In this document: one piece after another, positions 18,130-27,030 of the stretch
Layout of the letters: every line of letters begins with the position of its first letter
How positions within the stretch are numbered: position 1 is the first letter of the stretch
NCBI GenBank assembly: GCA_021166835.1
Contig: JAJPEN010000059.1
Coordinates: forward strand, 3,250 to 67,249
Length of the DNA: 64,000 bases
Direction of reading: 5' to 3'
DNA from: Burkholderiaceae bacterium
GTDB taxonomy: Bacteria > Pseudomonadota > Gammaproteobacteria > Burkholderiales > Burkholderiaceae
Notes under the pieces: model-generated
The model's database searches: none
What the model was told of the DNA's origin: nothing
What the model saw: the letters and a program-made list of their open reading frames with translations, nothing else
Made by a program: the position numbers and the translations under genes

Positions 18130-19049
18130 ACGAGGGCCGCTGCGCGCCGGTCGTCGAACTGCGCAACCTGCCGGCGCCCGCCAAGCTCAACCTCTTCCTG
18201 CACGTCACCGGTCGCCGCGCGGACGGCTATCACCTGCTCGAGACGGTGTTCGAGCTGGTGGATCTATGCGACCGCATCGACCTGCGCCGACTCGACGACG
18301 GAGAGATATGCCTCGTCGACGCGCCGGGCGACTGGAGCTCGGACGACGACCTGACGGTGCGCGCCGCGCGACTGCTCGCGGCGGAAACCGGCTGCCCGCT
18401 CGGCGTCGAGATCCGGTTGCGCAAGCGGATTCCAGTGGGCGGCGGCCTGGGCGGCGGCAGTTCCGATGCGGCGACCGTGCTGCTCGGCCTGAACCGACTG
18501 TGGCGCCTGCAACTGTCGGACGAGCGCCTGCGGGCGCTCGCGCTGCGGCTCGGCGCCGACGTTCCGGTCTTCGTGTTCGGGCGCCGAGCGTTCGCGCGCG
18601 GCGTGGGGGAAGAGCTGGTCGCGATCGACGCGCACCCGTCGTGGTACGTGATCGTCGCACCGCCCGTGCAGGTGCCGACCGCATCGATCTTCGGCTGCGC
18701 CGAATTGACACGAAATACGAAACCGATCAAAATCTTCGGTCTTTCGCGAGGGCGGTTCGTCCACAGCGGGAAGAACGACCTCGAACCGGTGGTTCTGGCG
18801 GCATGGCCGCCGGTGGCCGAAGCGCTGCAGGCACTGCGCATCGCTGCCGACGCGGCGGGTGCCGATGGGCATCTGGCGCGGATGACCGGCTCGGGCGCCT
18901 GCGTGTTCTGTCCCGTCGCAGACGAGCCGGTCGCCGAATCGATCCGGCAACGGCTCGAACGGCGCGCGATCGGGCAGGTGTTCGTCGTCCGGTCGCTCGA
19001 TCGGCATCCGCTGCGCATCGGGCCACTGGGGAGTAGCCAAGTTGGTTAA
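18126..19049 (+). CDS. ispE: 4-diphosphocytidyl-2-C-methyl-D-erythritol kinase (IspE)
   Basis: IspE phosphorylates CDP-ME in the MEP isoprenoid pathway. As a GHMP kinase it carries the ATP-binding motif PVGGGLGGGSSDAA (about 103-116), PAPAKLNLFLHVTGRRADGYH near the N-terminus and RMTGSGACVF near the C-terminus. GTG start at 18126 overlaps the lolB stop. Its TAA stop (19047-19049) lies 23 nt inside the tRNA-Gln gene, so the last residues are encoded by tRNA sequence. The lolB-ispE-tRNA-Gln-prs order is conserved in betaproteobacteria. Confidence 0.96.
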   Translation: MNEGRCAPVVELRNLPAPAKLNLFLHVTGRRADGYHLLETVFELVDLCDRIDLRRLDDGEICLVDAPGDWSSDDDLTVRAARLLAAETGCPLGVEIRLRKRIPVGGGLGGGSSDAATVLLGLNRLWRLQLSDERLRALALRLGADVPVFVFGRRAFARGVGEELVAIDAHPSWYVIVAPPVQVPTASIFGCAELTRNTKPIKIFGLSRGRFVHSGKNDLEPVVLAAWPPVAEALQALRIAADAAGADGHLARMTGSGACVFCPVADEPVAESIRQRLERRAIGQVFVVRSLDRHPLRIGPLGSSQVG

Positions 19050-19103
19050 GGCACCGGATTTTGATTCCGGCATGCGAGGGTTCGAATCCTTCCTCCCCAG
19101 CCA
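19027..19103 (+). tRNA. tRNA-Gln (anticodon TTG)
   Basis: A 77-nt cloverleaf. The acceptor TGGGGAG pairs with CTCCCCA and is followed by discriminator G and an encoded CCA. The anticodon stem CCGGA/TCCGG (19054-19058/19066-19070) holds the loop TTTTGAT with anticodon TTG at 19061-19063. The T-arm has GGTTCGAATCC. It starts inside the ispE coding sequence and ends 24 bp before prs, so it is probably processed from a longer transcript. Confidence 0.97.
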
Positions 19104-19127
19104 GATCCTCCATCCGGGAAACGCACC

Positions 19128-20108
19128 GTGCACGGCTTTCGCCGCAACGCCGACATCCTCGACCCCGACGGCTTGATGATCTTCACGGGCAACGCGAACC
19201 CGCTGCTCGCTGCCGACATCGCCCGCAACCTGTACATCAACCTCGGCAAGGCCACCGTCGGGCGCTTCTCCGACGGCGAGATCATGGTCGAGATCCTCGA
19301 GAACGTCCGCGGCAAGGACGTCTTCGTCGTGCAGCCTACCTGCGCACCGAGCAACGACACGCTGATGGAGGTGCTGGTGATGGTCGATGCGCTGCGCCGC
19401 GCGTCGGCCGGCCGCATCACGGCGGCGCTGCCCTATTTCGGTTATGCCCGGCAGGATCGCCGCGTGCGCTCGATGCGCGTGGCGATCACCGCGAAGCTCG
19501 TCGCGAACATGCTGCAGACCGCCGGCATCGACCGGCTGCTGACGATGGACCTGCACGCCGAGCAGATCCAGGGCTTCTTCGACGTGCCGGTGGACAACGT
19601 CTACGCCGCGCCGCTGCTGCTGGCCGACGTGCACAAGCAGCAGTTCCCCGACCCGATCGTCGTCTCGCCGGACGTCGGCGGCGTGGTGCGCGCACGCGCG
19701 CTCGCCAAGCGCCTGGACTCCGACCTGGCGATCATCGACAAGCGCCGGCCGAAAGCGAACGTGGCCGAGGTGATGAACATCATCGGCGACGTGGAAGGCC
19801 GCACCTGCGTGATCATGGACGACATCGTCGACACCGCGAACACGCTGGTGAAGGCGGCGGTGGCGCTGAAGGAACGGGGCGCGCGCCGCGTCGTCGCCTA
19901 CTGCACGCACGCGGTGCTGTCAGGCGGAGCGGTCACGCGCATCGCCAACTCGGCGCTCGACGAACTGATCGTCACCGACACGATCCCGCTGTCGCCCGAG
20001 GCCGAAGCATGCCCGCGCATCCGCGTGCTGTCGTGCGCCCAGTTGCTGGCCGAAACGATCCTGCGCATCAGCAGGGCGGATTCGGTGTCTTCGTTGTTTG
20101 TGGATTGA
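19128..20108 (+). CDS. prs: Ribose-phosphate pyrophosphokinase (PRPP synthetase)
   Basis: Prs makes PRPP for nucleotide, His and Trp synthesis. Key motifs: [21 protein letters not shown], the catalytic flexible region [16 protein letters not shown], and the PRPP loop [13 protein letters not shown]. It has 326 residues against 315 in E. coli. The GTG start at 19128 gives a short extension; an ATG lies at codon 17 (19176). The segment [10 protein letters not shown] replaces the more usual RRPRSARVAI, a modest departure. Confidence 0.96.
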   Translation: MHGFRRNADILDPDGLMIFTGNANPLLAADIARNLYINLGKATVGRFSDGEIMVEILENVRGKDVFVVQPTCAPSNDTLMEVLVMVDALRRASAGRITAALPYFGYARQDRRVRSMRVAITAKLVANMLQTAGIDRLLTMDLHAEQIQGFFDVPVDNVYAAPLLLADVHKQQFPDPIVVSPDVGGVVRARALAKRLDSDLAIIDKRRPKANVAEVMNIIGDVEGRTCVIMDDIVDTANTLVKAAVALKERGARRVVAYCTHAVLSGGAVTRIANSALDELIVTDTIPLSPEAEACPRIRVLSCAQLLAETILRISRADSVSSLFVD

Positions 20109-20123
20109 GAGTGACTGGATACG

Positions 20124-20211
20124 GTGAAGGGTGAAGGGTGAAGGGTGAAGGGGAAAAGCCCCGCTGCGCCGGCCGGTTTTTCCCCTTCACCCTTCACCCT
20201 TCACCCTTCAC
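20124..20211. repeat. Perfect 34-bp inverted repeat built from four GTGAAGG heptamers
   Basis: The left arm (20124-20157) is GTGAAGG x4 plus GGAAAA. The right arm (20178-20211) is its exact reverse complement. The 20-nt GC-rich loop is at 20158-20177. It lies 15 bp after the prs stop and could form a very stable RNA hairpin ending prs transcripts in either direction, but no terminal T-run follows it. A small GCCGGC-TTC-GCCGGC hairpin lies just downstream (20217-20231). Confidence 0.9.
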
Positions 20212-20286
20212 TTTCATGCCGGCTTCGCCGGCGAACTGAGCTCCGCATTCTGGTCGCGGACGCGGGGCGCAACTGGAAGGAAGAAA

Positions 20287-20916
20287 ATGAAAGTCGTTGC
20301 GAATGTTCGCAAGGAGCAGGGTTCGGGTGCGAGCCGCCGCCTGCGCCGCGCCGGCTACGTGCCGGGAATCGTCTACGGTGGCAAGGACGAAGCGGTTCCG
20401 GTCTCGCTCGAGCACAACCCGCTGTACCACGCGCTGCGCGTGGAGGCATTCCACTCGTCGATCCTCGATCTGGAGATCGGCGACGAGCGCGCGCAGGTGC
20501 TGCTGCGCGACGTGCAGTGGCATCCGTACAAGCCGCAGGTGATGCACGTCGACTTCCAGCGCGTGGCCGCCGACGAGAAGATCACCGTCAGGGTGCCGCT
20601 GCACTTCGTCAACGAAGAGGTCTCGCCGGCCGTGAAGCTGTCGGCCGGGATCATCGGACGCGTGACCACCGAGGTCGAGGTGAGCTGCCTGCCGGCGGCG
20701 CTGCCGAGCTTCATCGAAGTCGACCTGTCGCAGCTCGAAGCGGGCAAGTCGGTGCACCTGAGCGACATCGCGTTCCCGCAGGGCGTCACGCCGGTGCTGC
20801 CGGCGGGGGAGAACCCGGTCGTCGTCACGGTCACGGTTCCGGGCGCTGCCGAGGAAGAACCCGCCGCCGCTCCGGCCGCGGCAACGCCCGCTGCTCCCGC
20901 GCCGAAGAAGCCGTGA
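20287..20916 (+). CDS. rplY: 50S ribosomal protein L25 (general stress protein Ctc type)
   Basis: L25/Ctc binds 5S rRNA. Over 209 residues it has the L25 N-terminal barrel ([47 protein letters not shown]). The TL5/CTC C-terminal domain follows ([35 protein letters not shown]). An Ala/Pro-rich tail ends APKKP. The ATG follows an AAGGAAG Shine-Dalgarno sequence. Confidence 0.96.
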   Translation: MKVVANVRKEQGSGASRRLRRAGYVPGIVYGGKDEAVPVSLEHNPLYHALRVEAFHSSILDLEIGDERAQVLLRDVQWHPYKPQVMHVDFQRVAADEKITVRVPLHFVNEEVSPAVKLSAGIIGRVTTEVEVSCLPAALPSFIEVDLSQLEAGKSVHLSDIAFPQGVTPVLPAGENPVVVTVTVPGAAEEEPAAAPAAATPAAPAPKKP

Positions 20917-20990
20917 AATCGCGGGGCGCAGCGAGCCGATCCTCGCCCGAGCGCCCCGTCCGCGCGCCGTGCAGGCGGCGCGCACACGAA

Positions 20991-21014
20991 GCCCGGGCCC
21001 GCCCCGGGCTTTTT
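20991..21014 (+). terminator. Rho-independent terminator after rplY
   Basis: An 8-bp stem AGCCCGGG/CCCGGGCT (20991-20998 and 21003-21010) with a 4-nt loop is followed by a run of five T (21010-21014). It lies 74 bp after the rplY stop and 20 bp before the next start codon. Confidence 0.85.
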
Positions 21015-21034
21015 GTTTGCGCTTTCCGCGGCCG

Positions 21035-22291
21035 ATGAATCCCGACGCCGCCCGACTCTGGACCGCCCCGCGCTGGGCGCTGGCCGCGCTGCTGGCCGCG
21101 CTCGGCATGCTCGGCCCGTTCTCGATCGACACCTTCCTGCCCGCGTTCTCGGGCATCGCGCGCGCGCTCGATGCCACCCCGGTGCAGATGCAGCAGACGC
21201 TGTCGGCCTATCTGTTCGGCTACGCGTTCATGAACATCTTCCACGGCGCGCTGGCCGACAGTTTCGGGCGCAGGCCGGTGGTCCTGTGGGGGATCGGCGT
21301 CTTCACTCTCGCGTCGGTCGGCTGCGCGCTGTCGCCGTCGATCGGCGCGCTGGTCTTCTTCCGCGCGCTGCAGGGCCTGTCCACCGGCGCTGGCATCGTC
21401 GTCTCGCGCGCGGTGATCCGCGACATGTTCCCGCCCGAGGACGCGCAGCGCGTGATGTCGCAGGTGACGATCTATTTCGGCGTAGCGCCGGCGGTGGCGC
21501 CCATCATCGGCGGCTGGCTCTTCGTGCACGTGAACTGGCACGGCATCTTCTGGTTCCTCGCGCTCGTCGGACTGCTGCTGTGGACCGCCAACTGGCGCTG
21601 GCTGCCCGAGACGCTGCATCCCTCGCACCGGCAGCCCTTCGAGATGCGGCACCTGCTGCGCGGCTACTACCAGCTGCTGTCCGATCCGCGCTTCCTGCTG
21701 CTCGCATTCGCCAGCGGCGTTCCGTTCAACGGCATGTTCCTCTATGTGCTGTCGGCGCCCGAGTTCCTCGGTACGCACCTGGGGCTCGGACCCACCGAAT
21801 TCTTCTGGTTCTTCCTGCTCACGATCAGCGGAATCATGTCGGGCGCCTGGGTCAGCGGGCGCTTCGCCGGTCGCGTGCCGGCACGCAGGCAGATCCGCTA
21901 CGGTTTCGTCGTGATGTTCGTCGTCGCCGTCCTGAACCTCGTCGCGAACCTGCTGTTCGAGCCGCATGCGTGGTGGGCGCTGCCGCCGATCGCGCTGTTC
22001 GCGTTCGGCTGGGCGCTGAACGTGCCCGCTGTCACGCTGATGGTGCTCGACCTGTTCCCGTTGCGCCGCGGCATGTCGTCGTCGCTGCAGGCGGTGGTGG
22101 GCAGCGTCGCCAACGGCATCGTCGCGGGCGTCATCGCCCCGCTCGTCATGCATTCGACGATCGGACTCGCGGCGACGTCGCTGGCGATGCTGTGCATCGG
22201 ACTGGGCGCCTGGCTGCTGCTGAAGCATCGCTGGCCCGCGGTCGTGCGCGCAGCCAACGCGCCGGTGCTCCCCGGACACCCGACGACGTGA
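21035..22291 (+). CDS. MFS drug-resistance transporter, Bcr/CflA family
   Basis: A 418-residue inner-membrane antiporter with about 12 hydrophobic segments. The Bcr/CflA features are [21 protein letters not shown], the loop 2-3 motif [16 protein letters not shown] and [20 protein letters not shown]. Bcr/CflA proteins export bicyclomycin, chloramphenicol or similar compounds; the substrate here cannot be deduced. The start ATG lies 20 bp after the terminator stem and the stop overlaps the pth GTG start. Confidence 0.9.
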   Translation: MNPDAARLWTAPRWALAALLAALGMLGPFSIDTFLPAFSGIARALDATPVQMQQTLSAYLFGYAFMNIFHGALADSFGRRPVVLWGIGVFTLASVGCALSPSIGALVFFRALQGLSTGAGIVVSRAVIRDMFPPEDAQRVMSQVTIYFGVAPAVAPIIGGWLFVHVNWHGIFWFLALVGLLLWTANWRWLPETLHPSHRQPFEMRHLLRGYYQLLSDPRFLLLAFASGVPFNGMFLYVLSAPEFLGTHLGLGPTEFFWFFLLTISGIMSGAWVSGRFAGRVPARRQIRYGFVVMFVVAVLNLVANLLFEPHAWWALPPIALFAFGWALNVPAVTLMVLDLFPLRRGMSSSLQAVVGSVANGIVAGVIAPLVMHSTIGLAATSLAMLCIGLGAWLLLKHRWPAVVRAANAPVLPGHPTT

Positions 22292-22872
22292 GCGCGATCC
22301 GCCTGATCGTCGGCCTGGGCAACCCCGGCGCCGAGCACGAGCACGACCGGCACAACGCCGGCTTCTGGTTCGTCGACGAGCTTGCGCGCTCGCACGGCGT
22401 CCCGCTCTCGCGCGAAGGAAAGTTCTTCGGGCTGGTGGGACGCGCGCGCATCGGCGACGAAGCCGTGTTCCTGCTCGAGCCGTCCACGTGGATGAACCGC
22501 TCGGGCCAGGCGGTGGCGGCGCTGGCCAACTTCTATCGGATCTCGCCAGCCGAGATTCTCGTCGCGCACGACGAGCTGGACCTGCTCCCCGGACAGGCGA
22601 AGCTCAAGCGCGGCGGCGGACACGCCGGCCACAACGGCCTGCGCGACATCCAGGCGCGGCTGGGCAGCGCCGACTTCTGGCGACTGCGGCTCGGCGTCGG
22701 CCATCCGCGCAGCCTGCAGCTCGAACAGGAAGTGATCGACTTCGTGCTGCACCGGCCGAGCCGCGAACAGCGGCAGCAGATCGACGATGCGATCGCGCGC
22801 GCGCTCGACTGCCTGCCGCTGCTCGTCGCCGGCAACGCGGAAGCGGCGGTGCAGAGGCTGCATACGCGCTGA
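22288..22872 (+). CDS. pth: Peptidyl-tRNA hydrolase
   Basis: Pth recycles peptidyl-tRNA released by drop-off. It carries [24 protein letters not shown], where His22 is the catalytic base, then WMNRSGQAV and [28 protein letters not shown]. Its 194 residues match the family. GTG start at 22288 overlaps the MFS stop. Its TGA stop falls in the lead-in to a 10-bp tandem repeat. Confidence 0.97.
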   Translation: MSAIRLIVGLGNPGAEHEHDRHNAGFWFVDELARSHGVPLSREGKFFGLVGRARIGDEAVFLLEPSTWMNRSGQAVAALANFYRISPAEILVAHDELDLLPGQAKLKRGGGHAGHNGLRDIQARLGSADFWRLRLGVGHPRSLQLEQEVIDFVLHRPSREQRQQIDDAIARALDCLPLLVAGNAEAAVQRLHTR

Positions 22873-22930
22873 GCGACACTGAGCGACACTGAGCGACACT
22901 GAGCGGCACTGAGCGGCACTGAGCGGCGCT
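22871..22930 (+). repeat. Six-unit 10-bp tandem repeat at the pth stop codon
   Basis: GAGCGACACT x3, GAGCGGCACT x2, then GAGCGGCGCT. Each junction reads CTGAGCG, so a TGA recurs every 10 bp and appears in all three frames after pth. The core ACTGAGCG is shared with the 11-bp array at 60754-60808. Confidence 0.92.
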
Positions 22931-23021
22931 GCGGACCGCTTCCGCACCGCCGGCGAAACGACGCCGACGTGAAGCGTCGCGCGATGCTTCAGAATGCCGG
23001 ATTCCCAACGCACCGAACATC

Positions 23022-23510
23022 ATGCCCGCCCGCATCGTCACGCACCGCTCGCAGATCCACGGCAACGGCGTCTTCGCCGCGAGTGACATCCCGAAAGGGA
23101 CCCGCCTGATCCAGTACAAGGGGCAATTGCTCACCCACGAACAGAGCGACCGGATGTATCCGGACAGCGCCGACACCGGACACACTTTCCTGTTCGTGCT
23201 CAACGACGACTGGGTGCTCGACGCCAACCGCGAAGGCAACAGCGCGCGCTGGATCAACCACAGCTGCGATCCGAACTGCGAAGCCGTGCTGCTCGAGAGC
23301 AGCAACGGCGATTCGCGCCGCGACCGCGTCTACCTCGAGGCGATCCGCGACATCGCCCGCGGCGAGGAGCTGACGTACAACTACGGGATCGTGCTCGACG
23401 TGCCGCACACGCCGGCGATGAAGAGAATCTGGGCGTGCCGCTGCGGCGCGCCGAACTGCACCGGGACGATCCTGCAGCCGAAGCGGAAGAAGCAGAAGAA
23501 GAGCGCGTAG
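23022..23510 (+). CDS. SET-domain lysine methyltransferase-like protein with post-SET cysteines
   Basis: A 162-residue stand-alone SET domain. The SAM/substrate elements include HGNGVFAASDIPKGTRLIQYKG, ARWINHSCDPNCE (NHSCDPNC at 79-86) and GEELTYNYG (115-122, with the catalytic-type Tyr). A post-SET CxC...C (C139, C141, C146) can build the zinc site with the Cys of NHSC. The C-terminus is a basic KRKKQKK tail. SET enzymes methylate lysines in proteins; the bacterial target is unknown. It stands alone between pth and a convergent small operon. Confidence 0.85.
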   Translation: MPARIVTHRSQIHGNGVFAASDIPKGTRLIQYKGQLLTHEQSDRMYPDSADTGHTFLFVLNDDWVLDANREGNSARWINHSCDPNCEAVLLESSNGDSRRDRVYLEAIRDIARGEELTYNYGIVLDVPHTPAMKRIWACRCGAPNCTGTILQPKRKKQKKSA

Positions 23511-23511
23511 G

Positions 23512-23703
23512 TCAGTTGCCCGGCAGGCGCCTGGCCGCAGCGCCGAGCAACATCTCCATCTGCGCCTCCAGGCGGATGACCCGGGCCGCGAGATCCTCGA
23601 TTCTCGATTGCTGGCCCTTCAGCGCGTCGGCCTGGCGGCTGACCTTGTCTTCGAGCTTCACAACGACGGCCAGGGCTGCCCAGAGCCGATCAGCAAAGCC
23701 CAT
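23512..23703 (-). CDS. Small coiled-coil protein, unknown function
   Basis: A 63-residue protein with a short hydrophobic start (MGFADRLWAALAVVVKLEDKV) followed by a heptad-rich coiled coil (QSRIEDLAARVIRLEAQMEML). A strong Shine-Dalgarno sequence (AGGAGAG) precedes the ATG at 23703, which supports this start over the longer open frame. It overlaps the end of the upstream ribbon-helix-helix gene by 14 bp, so the two are coupled. It converges on the SET gene with one base between stops. Confidence 0.6.
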   Translation of the reverse strand: MGFADRLWAALAVVVKLEDKVSRQADALKGQQSRIEDLAARVIRLEAQMEMLLGAAARRLPGN

Positions 23704-23995
23704 GCGGCTCTCCTGGTCGCCGCCGACGCGCCTGCGCCTCCATGGCATCGATGCGGCGATTGCTTTCGGCGATCGCATCGAGTGATTCGTCGATCGCGCG
23801 AATGGCCCGCTCGGCCGCCTCACGTGCGGCAACAGCCAGTTCGGACAGAGCGACCTCGTCGATCGGCTCATAAGCGGCAGCGGCACGATTCATCAACTCG
23901 GAGACCGAAAGTCCCAGTCTTCGCGCTTTTGCCGTGATCTTTCGCCTTTCGCGAGCGGTGGCCTGGACGACGATCTGTTCGACGGATGCAGACAT
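23690..23995 (-). CDS. Putative ribbon-helix-helix DNA-binding protein
   Basis: A 101-residue protein. Residues 4-40 (SVEQIVVQATARERRKITAK, then RLGLSVSELMNRAA) read as a beta-strand followed by two helices, the ribbon-helix-helix pattern of CopG/MobC-type DNA binders. The rest is helical (AREAAERAIRAIDESLDAIAESNRRIDAM), probably a coiled coil. An AGGAG abuts the ATG with almost no spacer, so initiation may be weak. The partner gene downstream overlaps. It could be an antitoxin, a relaxosome-like protein or a chromosomal DNA binder; the sequence does not decide. Confidence 0.55.
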   Translation of the reverse strand: MSASVEQIVVQATARERRKITAKARRLGLSVSELMNRAAAAYEPIDEVALSELAVAAREAAERAIRAIDESLDAIAESNRRIDAMEAQARRRRPGEPHGLC

Positions 23996-24087
23996 CTCCT
24001 GGATCTCGTAACGATTGCAGACACGCCATCAATCATCGCACCTGCGATCGTCGGCGGAAAGCAGACAGCCGATCGAGACCGGCTGTC

Positions 24088-24741
24088 CTATGCCTTCGGA
24101 ACGACGCGCAGCCAGGGCTGCCCGCCCAGACGCCGCGCTTCGAAGGCGCGGATCTCTTCGCTTCGCTGCAGCGTGCGCTCGATCTCGTCCCACCCGCACA
24201 GCAGCGACTGTTTCGCACGCGGCGCGATGTCGAAGCGCCACTCGAGTCCGCCGGCGCGCAGATGCTGCTGCGGAAGGTCGATTTCCGCCTCGGGCACGCG
24301 CTGTGCGCACACCCACTCGAACAACGCATCCACGTCGTTCGAAGGCAGCGCGATCGTCAACAGGCCGTTGGCGATCGCGTTGCCGGCGAAGATGGATGCG
24401 AACGACGGTGCGACGATCGCGCGAAAGCCGAAGTCGCGCAACGCCCATACCGCGTGCTCGCGGCTCGAGCCGCAGCCGAAGTTCTCGCGTGCGAGCAATA
24501 CGGTCGCGCGCCGCCACGGCTCCCGGTTCAGGACGAAGTCGGGGTTCTCGCGCCGCTTCGAGTGGTCGCTGTCAAGATCGCCGGGGTCGAGATAGCGCCA
24601 GTTGTCGAACAGCACCGGGCCGAAGCCGCTCGCCGCGATCGAGCGGCCGTACTGCTTCGGGAAGATCGCGTCGGTATCGACGTTCGCCGCGTCGAGCGGC
24701 GCGACGATTCCGCGATGCGTGACGAAGGGCGGCGGCTTCAT
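24088..24741 (-). CDS. leuD: 3-isopropylmalate dehydratase small subunit (LeuD), orphan copy
   Basis: LeuD partners LeuC to isomerise isopropylmalate in leucine synthesis. The 217-residue product has the swivel-domain motifs PLDAANVDTDAIFPKQ and LLARENFGCGSSREHA. It ends RRLGGQPWLRVVPKA, close to the C-terminus of betaproteobacterial LeuD. No leuC or leuB is next to it. It is translationally coupled (ATGA) to a 5'-nucleotidase gene. The SFASIFAGNAIANGLL segment departs from the usual SFADIFFNNCFKNGLL. It may be a second, divergent copy or act with an unlinked LeuC. Confidence 0.85.
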   Translation of the reverse strand: MKPPPFVTHRGIVAPLDAANVDTDAIFPKQYGRSIAASGFGPVLFDNWRYLDPGDLDSDHSKRRENPDFVLNREPWRRATVLLARENFGCGSSREHAVWALRDFGFRAIVAPSFASIFAGNAIANGLLTIALPSNDVDALFEWVCAQRVPEAEIDLPQQHLRAGGLEWRFDIAPRAKQSLLCGWDEIERTLQRSEEIRAFEARRLGGQPWLRVVPKA

Positions 24742-25688
24742 CGCTCGTTGGCGATGCCCGCCGGCACGTGGCCGGCCGGACCGAAGCGCGCAGCCGACTC
24801 GCAATGGCCGGTCTGGTCGTCGAAGAAGAAGTCGGGCTCGAATTCGTGCAGGAACGGCCCCTTCTCGAGGCCGCCGAGGAACATCGCCTCGTCGACCTCG
24901 ATGCCCCAGTCCATCAGCGTGCGGATCGCGCGTTCGTGTGCCGGCGCGCTGCGTGCGGTGACGAGCGCCGTGCGGATGCCCACCGGCGCGCGACCCGGTG
25001 CAAGCAGCCCACGCTCGCTCTCGGACGGCGCGTCCTCGCGCTGCAGCCGGTGCAACGCCTCGAGCAGCGGCTTGAACGGGCCCGGTGGCAGCGGCAGGGT
25101 CGCGCGCTCGGCCTCGTGACGATGGAAGGCCTCCAGGCCGCCCTGCTGGAACACGCGTTCGGACTCGTCGGAGAACAGCACGGCGTCGCCGTCGAAGGCG
25201 ATGCGGATCTCGTCGGGGTGCGATTCGGAGGCGAGCACCGACTGCGGAAACACGCGTGCGGCCGGAATGCCGGCTGCCAGCGCGGCGGCGACGTCGTCGG
25301 CATTGGCCGACAGGAAGAGGTTCGCCTTCAGCGGAGTCAGGTAGCGCCACGGCGCCCGGCCCCGCGTGAACACGCCGCGCTCGAGCCGCAGCCCGGCCTG
25401 GCGCGCCGAGCGGAACACGCGCAGGCCGCTCACCGGATCGTTGCGCGAGACGACGACCACCTCGATGCGGCGCTGCGACTCCGGGCGGTCGGGCGGATCG
25501 AAGCGCAGCAGCTTGCGCACGAGCGCGCCGGCGACGCCGGGGCGCGCGCATTCGTCGAGCCGCTCGCGCTGCAGCGCCATGTACGCGGCGTCGTCGTCGC
25601 GCTCGAAGACGAGGTTCTCCTCCTCGAAATCGAAGACGGCGCGCGAGGAGATGGCGACGACGAGTTTTCCGTCGAGCGTGGGGGGCAT
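24738..25688 (-). CDS. Cytosolic 5'-nucleotidase (PF06189-type)
   Basis: A 316-residue protein of the bacterial/eukaryotic cytosolic 5'-nucleotidase-1 family. Recognisable blocks are VVAISSRAVFDFEEENLVFE (N-terminus), VVVSRNDPVSGLRVFRSA, LFLSANADDV, RIAFDGDAVLFSDESERVF and LPPGPFKPLLEALHRLQ, plus a late PDFFFDDQTGH. The enzymes dephosphorylate nucleoside monophosphates; substrate preference here is unknown. The ATG at 25688 is followed by MPPTLDGK. Its stop overlaps the leuD start. Confidence 0.88.
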   Translation of the reverse strand: MPPTLDGKLVVAISSRAVFDFEEENLVFERDDDAAYMALQRERLDECARPGVAGALVRKLLRFDPPDRPESQRRIEVVVVSRNDPVSGLRVFRSARQAGLRLERGVFTRGRAPWRYLTPLKANLFLSANADDVAAALAAGIPAARVFPQSVLASESHPDEIRIAFDGDAVLFSDESERVFQQGGLEAFHRHEAERATLPLPPGPFKPLLEALHRLQREDAPSESERGLLAPGRAPVGIRTALVTARSAPAHERAIRTLMDWGIEVDEAMFLGGLEKGPFLHEFEPDFFFDDQTGHCESAARFGPAGHVPAGIANER

Positions 25689-25916
25689 GGACGCACAGCG
25701 TAGGCAGCGACCGGCGGCAATGCAAATCGGGAGCGCAAATCGGGAGCACGATGGGTGCCCCGATCGGGCACGCACTGCCTGCCGGTTAGAATGGCGGGCG
25801 CGCCGCGACAGGGTCGCGATGCGGCTTCCACCCCTGATCGGCGCGGCTGCCCGCCGCTCACGCGCGTCGAAACGCTCTCTCCGCGCGCTTCTCCCGACAC
25901 CTCGAGGATTTCCCGC

Positions 25917-27011
25917 ATGAGCCTTCGCTGCGGCATCGTCGGCCTGCCGAACGTCGGCAAATCGACGCTCTTCAACGCGCTCACCAAGGCCGGCATCGCC
26001 GCCGAGAATTATCCGTTCTGCACGATCGAGCCGAACGTCGGCATCGTCGAGGTGCCCGACCCGCGCCTGGCCGTGCTGTCGGACATCGTGAAGCCGCAGC
26101 GCACGGTGCCGGCGGTGATGGAGTTCGTCGACATCGCCGGCCTCGTCGAAGGCGCGTCGAAGGGCGAGGGGCTGGGCAACCAGTTCCTCGCGCACATCCG
26201 CGAAACCGACGCGATCGCGCACGTCGTGCGCTGCTTCGAGGACCCGAACGTCGTGCACGTGAGCGGCCGCATCGATCCGCTGCACGACATCGAGATCATC
26301 GACACCGAACTGGCGCTGGCCGATCTCGCCACCGTCGACAAGGCGCTCGCGCGGTACTCGAAGGTCGCGCGCGCCGGCGGCGACAAGGAGGCTGCGCGGC
26401 TGGTCGCTGTGCTCGAGAAATGCCGCGCCGCCCTCGACCAGGCCCGGCCGGTGCGTTCGCTCGACCTCTACGAAGAGGAGAAGGCGCTGATCCGGCCGCT
26501 GTTCCTCCTCACGGCCAAGCCGACGATGTACATCGCCAACGTGCGCGAGGACGGCTTCGGGAACAACCCGCATCTGGACGCCGTGCGGGAGCGAGCCGAG
26601 GCGGAGAAATCGGTCGTCGTGCCGGTGTGCGCGGCGATCGAAGCCGAGATCGCCGACATGCCCGACGAGGACAAGGCGGTGTTCCTCGCCGACATGGGGA
26701 TGAACGAACCGGGGCTGGATCGCGTCATCCGCGCCGCGTTCACGCTGCTCGGGCTGCAGACGTACTTCACTGCCGGCGTCAAGGAAGTGCGCGCGTGGAC
26801 GGTGCGCGTCGGCGCTACCGCGCCGCAGGCGGCGGCGGTGATCCACACCGATTTCGAGCGCGGCTTCATCCGCGCCGAGACCATCGCCTACGACGATTTC
26901 GTCGCCTGCGGCGGCGAGGCGGGGGCGAAGGAGAAGGGGAAGATGCGGCTGGAAGGCAAGGACTACGTCGTGCGCGACGGGGATGTCATGCACTTTCGCT
27001 TCAACGTCTGA
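25917..27011 (+). CDS. ychF: YchF, Obg-family ribosome-binding ATPase
   Basis: YchF is a universally conserved P-loop protein that prefers ATP and binds ribosomes. It has G1 GLPNVGKST (9-17), [20 protein letters not shown] around G3, a coiled-coil middle and a C-terminal TGS domain ([20 protein letters not shown] ... [10 protein letters not shown]). The 364-residue length equals that of E. coli YchF. The start is ATG 25917. In the 228-bp divergent gap to the nucleotidase I see a -10-like TAGAAT at 25787-25792 and a 13-bp direct repeat (GCAAATCGGGAGC, 25722-25747). Confidence 0.96.
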   Translation: MSLRCGIVGLPNVGKSTLFNALTKAGIAAENYPFCTIEPNVGIVEVPDPRLAVLSDIVKPQRTVPAVMEFVDIAGLVEGASKGEGLGNQFLAHIRETDAIAHVVRCFEDPNVVHVSGRIDPLHDIEIIDTELALADLATVDKALARYSKVARAGGDKEAARLVAVLEKCRAALDQARPVRSLDLYEEEKALIRPLFLLTAKPTMYIANVREDGFGNNPHLDAVRERAEAEKSVVVPVCAAIEAEIADMPDEDKAVFLADMGMNEPGLDRVIRAAFTLLGLQTYFTAGVKEVRAWTVRVGATAPQAAAVIHTDFERGFIRAETIAYDDFVACGGEAGAKEKGKMRLEGKDYVVRDGDVMHFRFNV

Positions 27012-27030
27012 GTCTCGCGGAGGATCGACG

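Noticed and set aside
22871..22930. CRISPR array
   Set aside because: Units are 10 bp and contiguous, with no spacers; the same holds for the 60754 and 20124 arrays.
23512..23995. Confident toxin-antitoxin annotation
   Set aside because: The RHH-like protein fits an antitoxin, but the partner is a coiled-coil protein with no toxin fold that I recognise.
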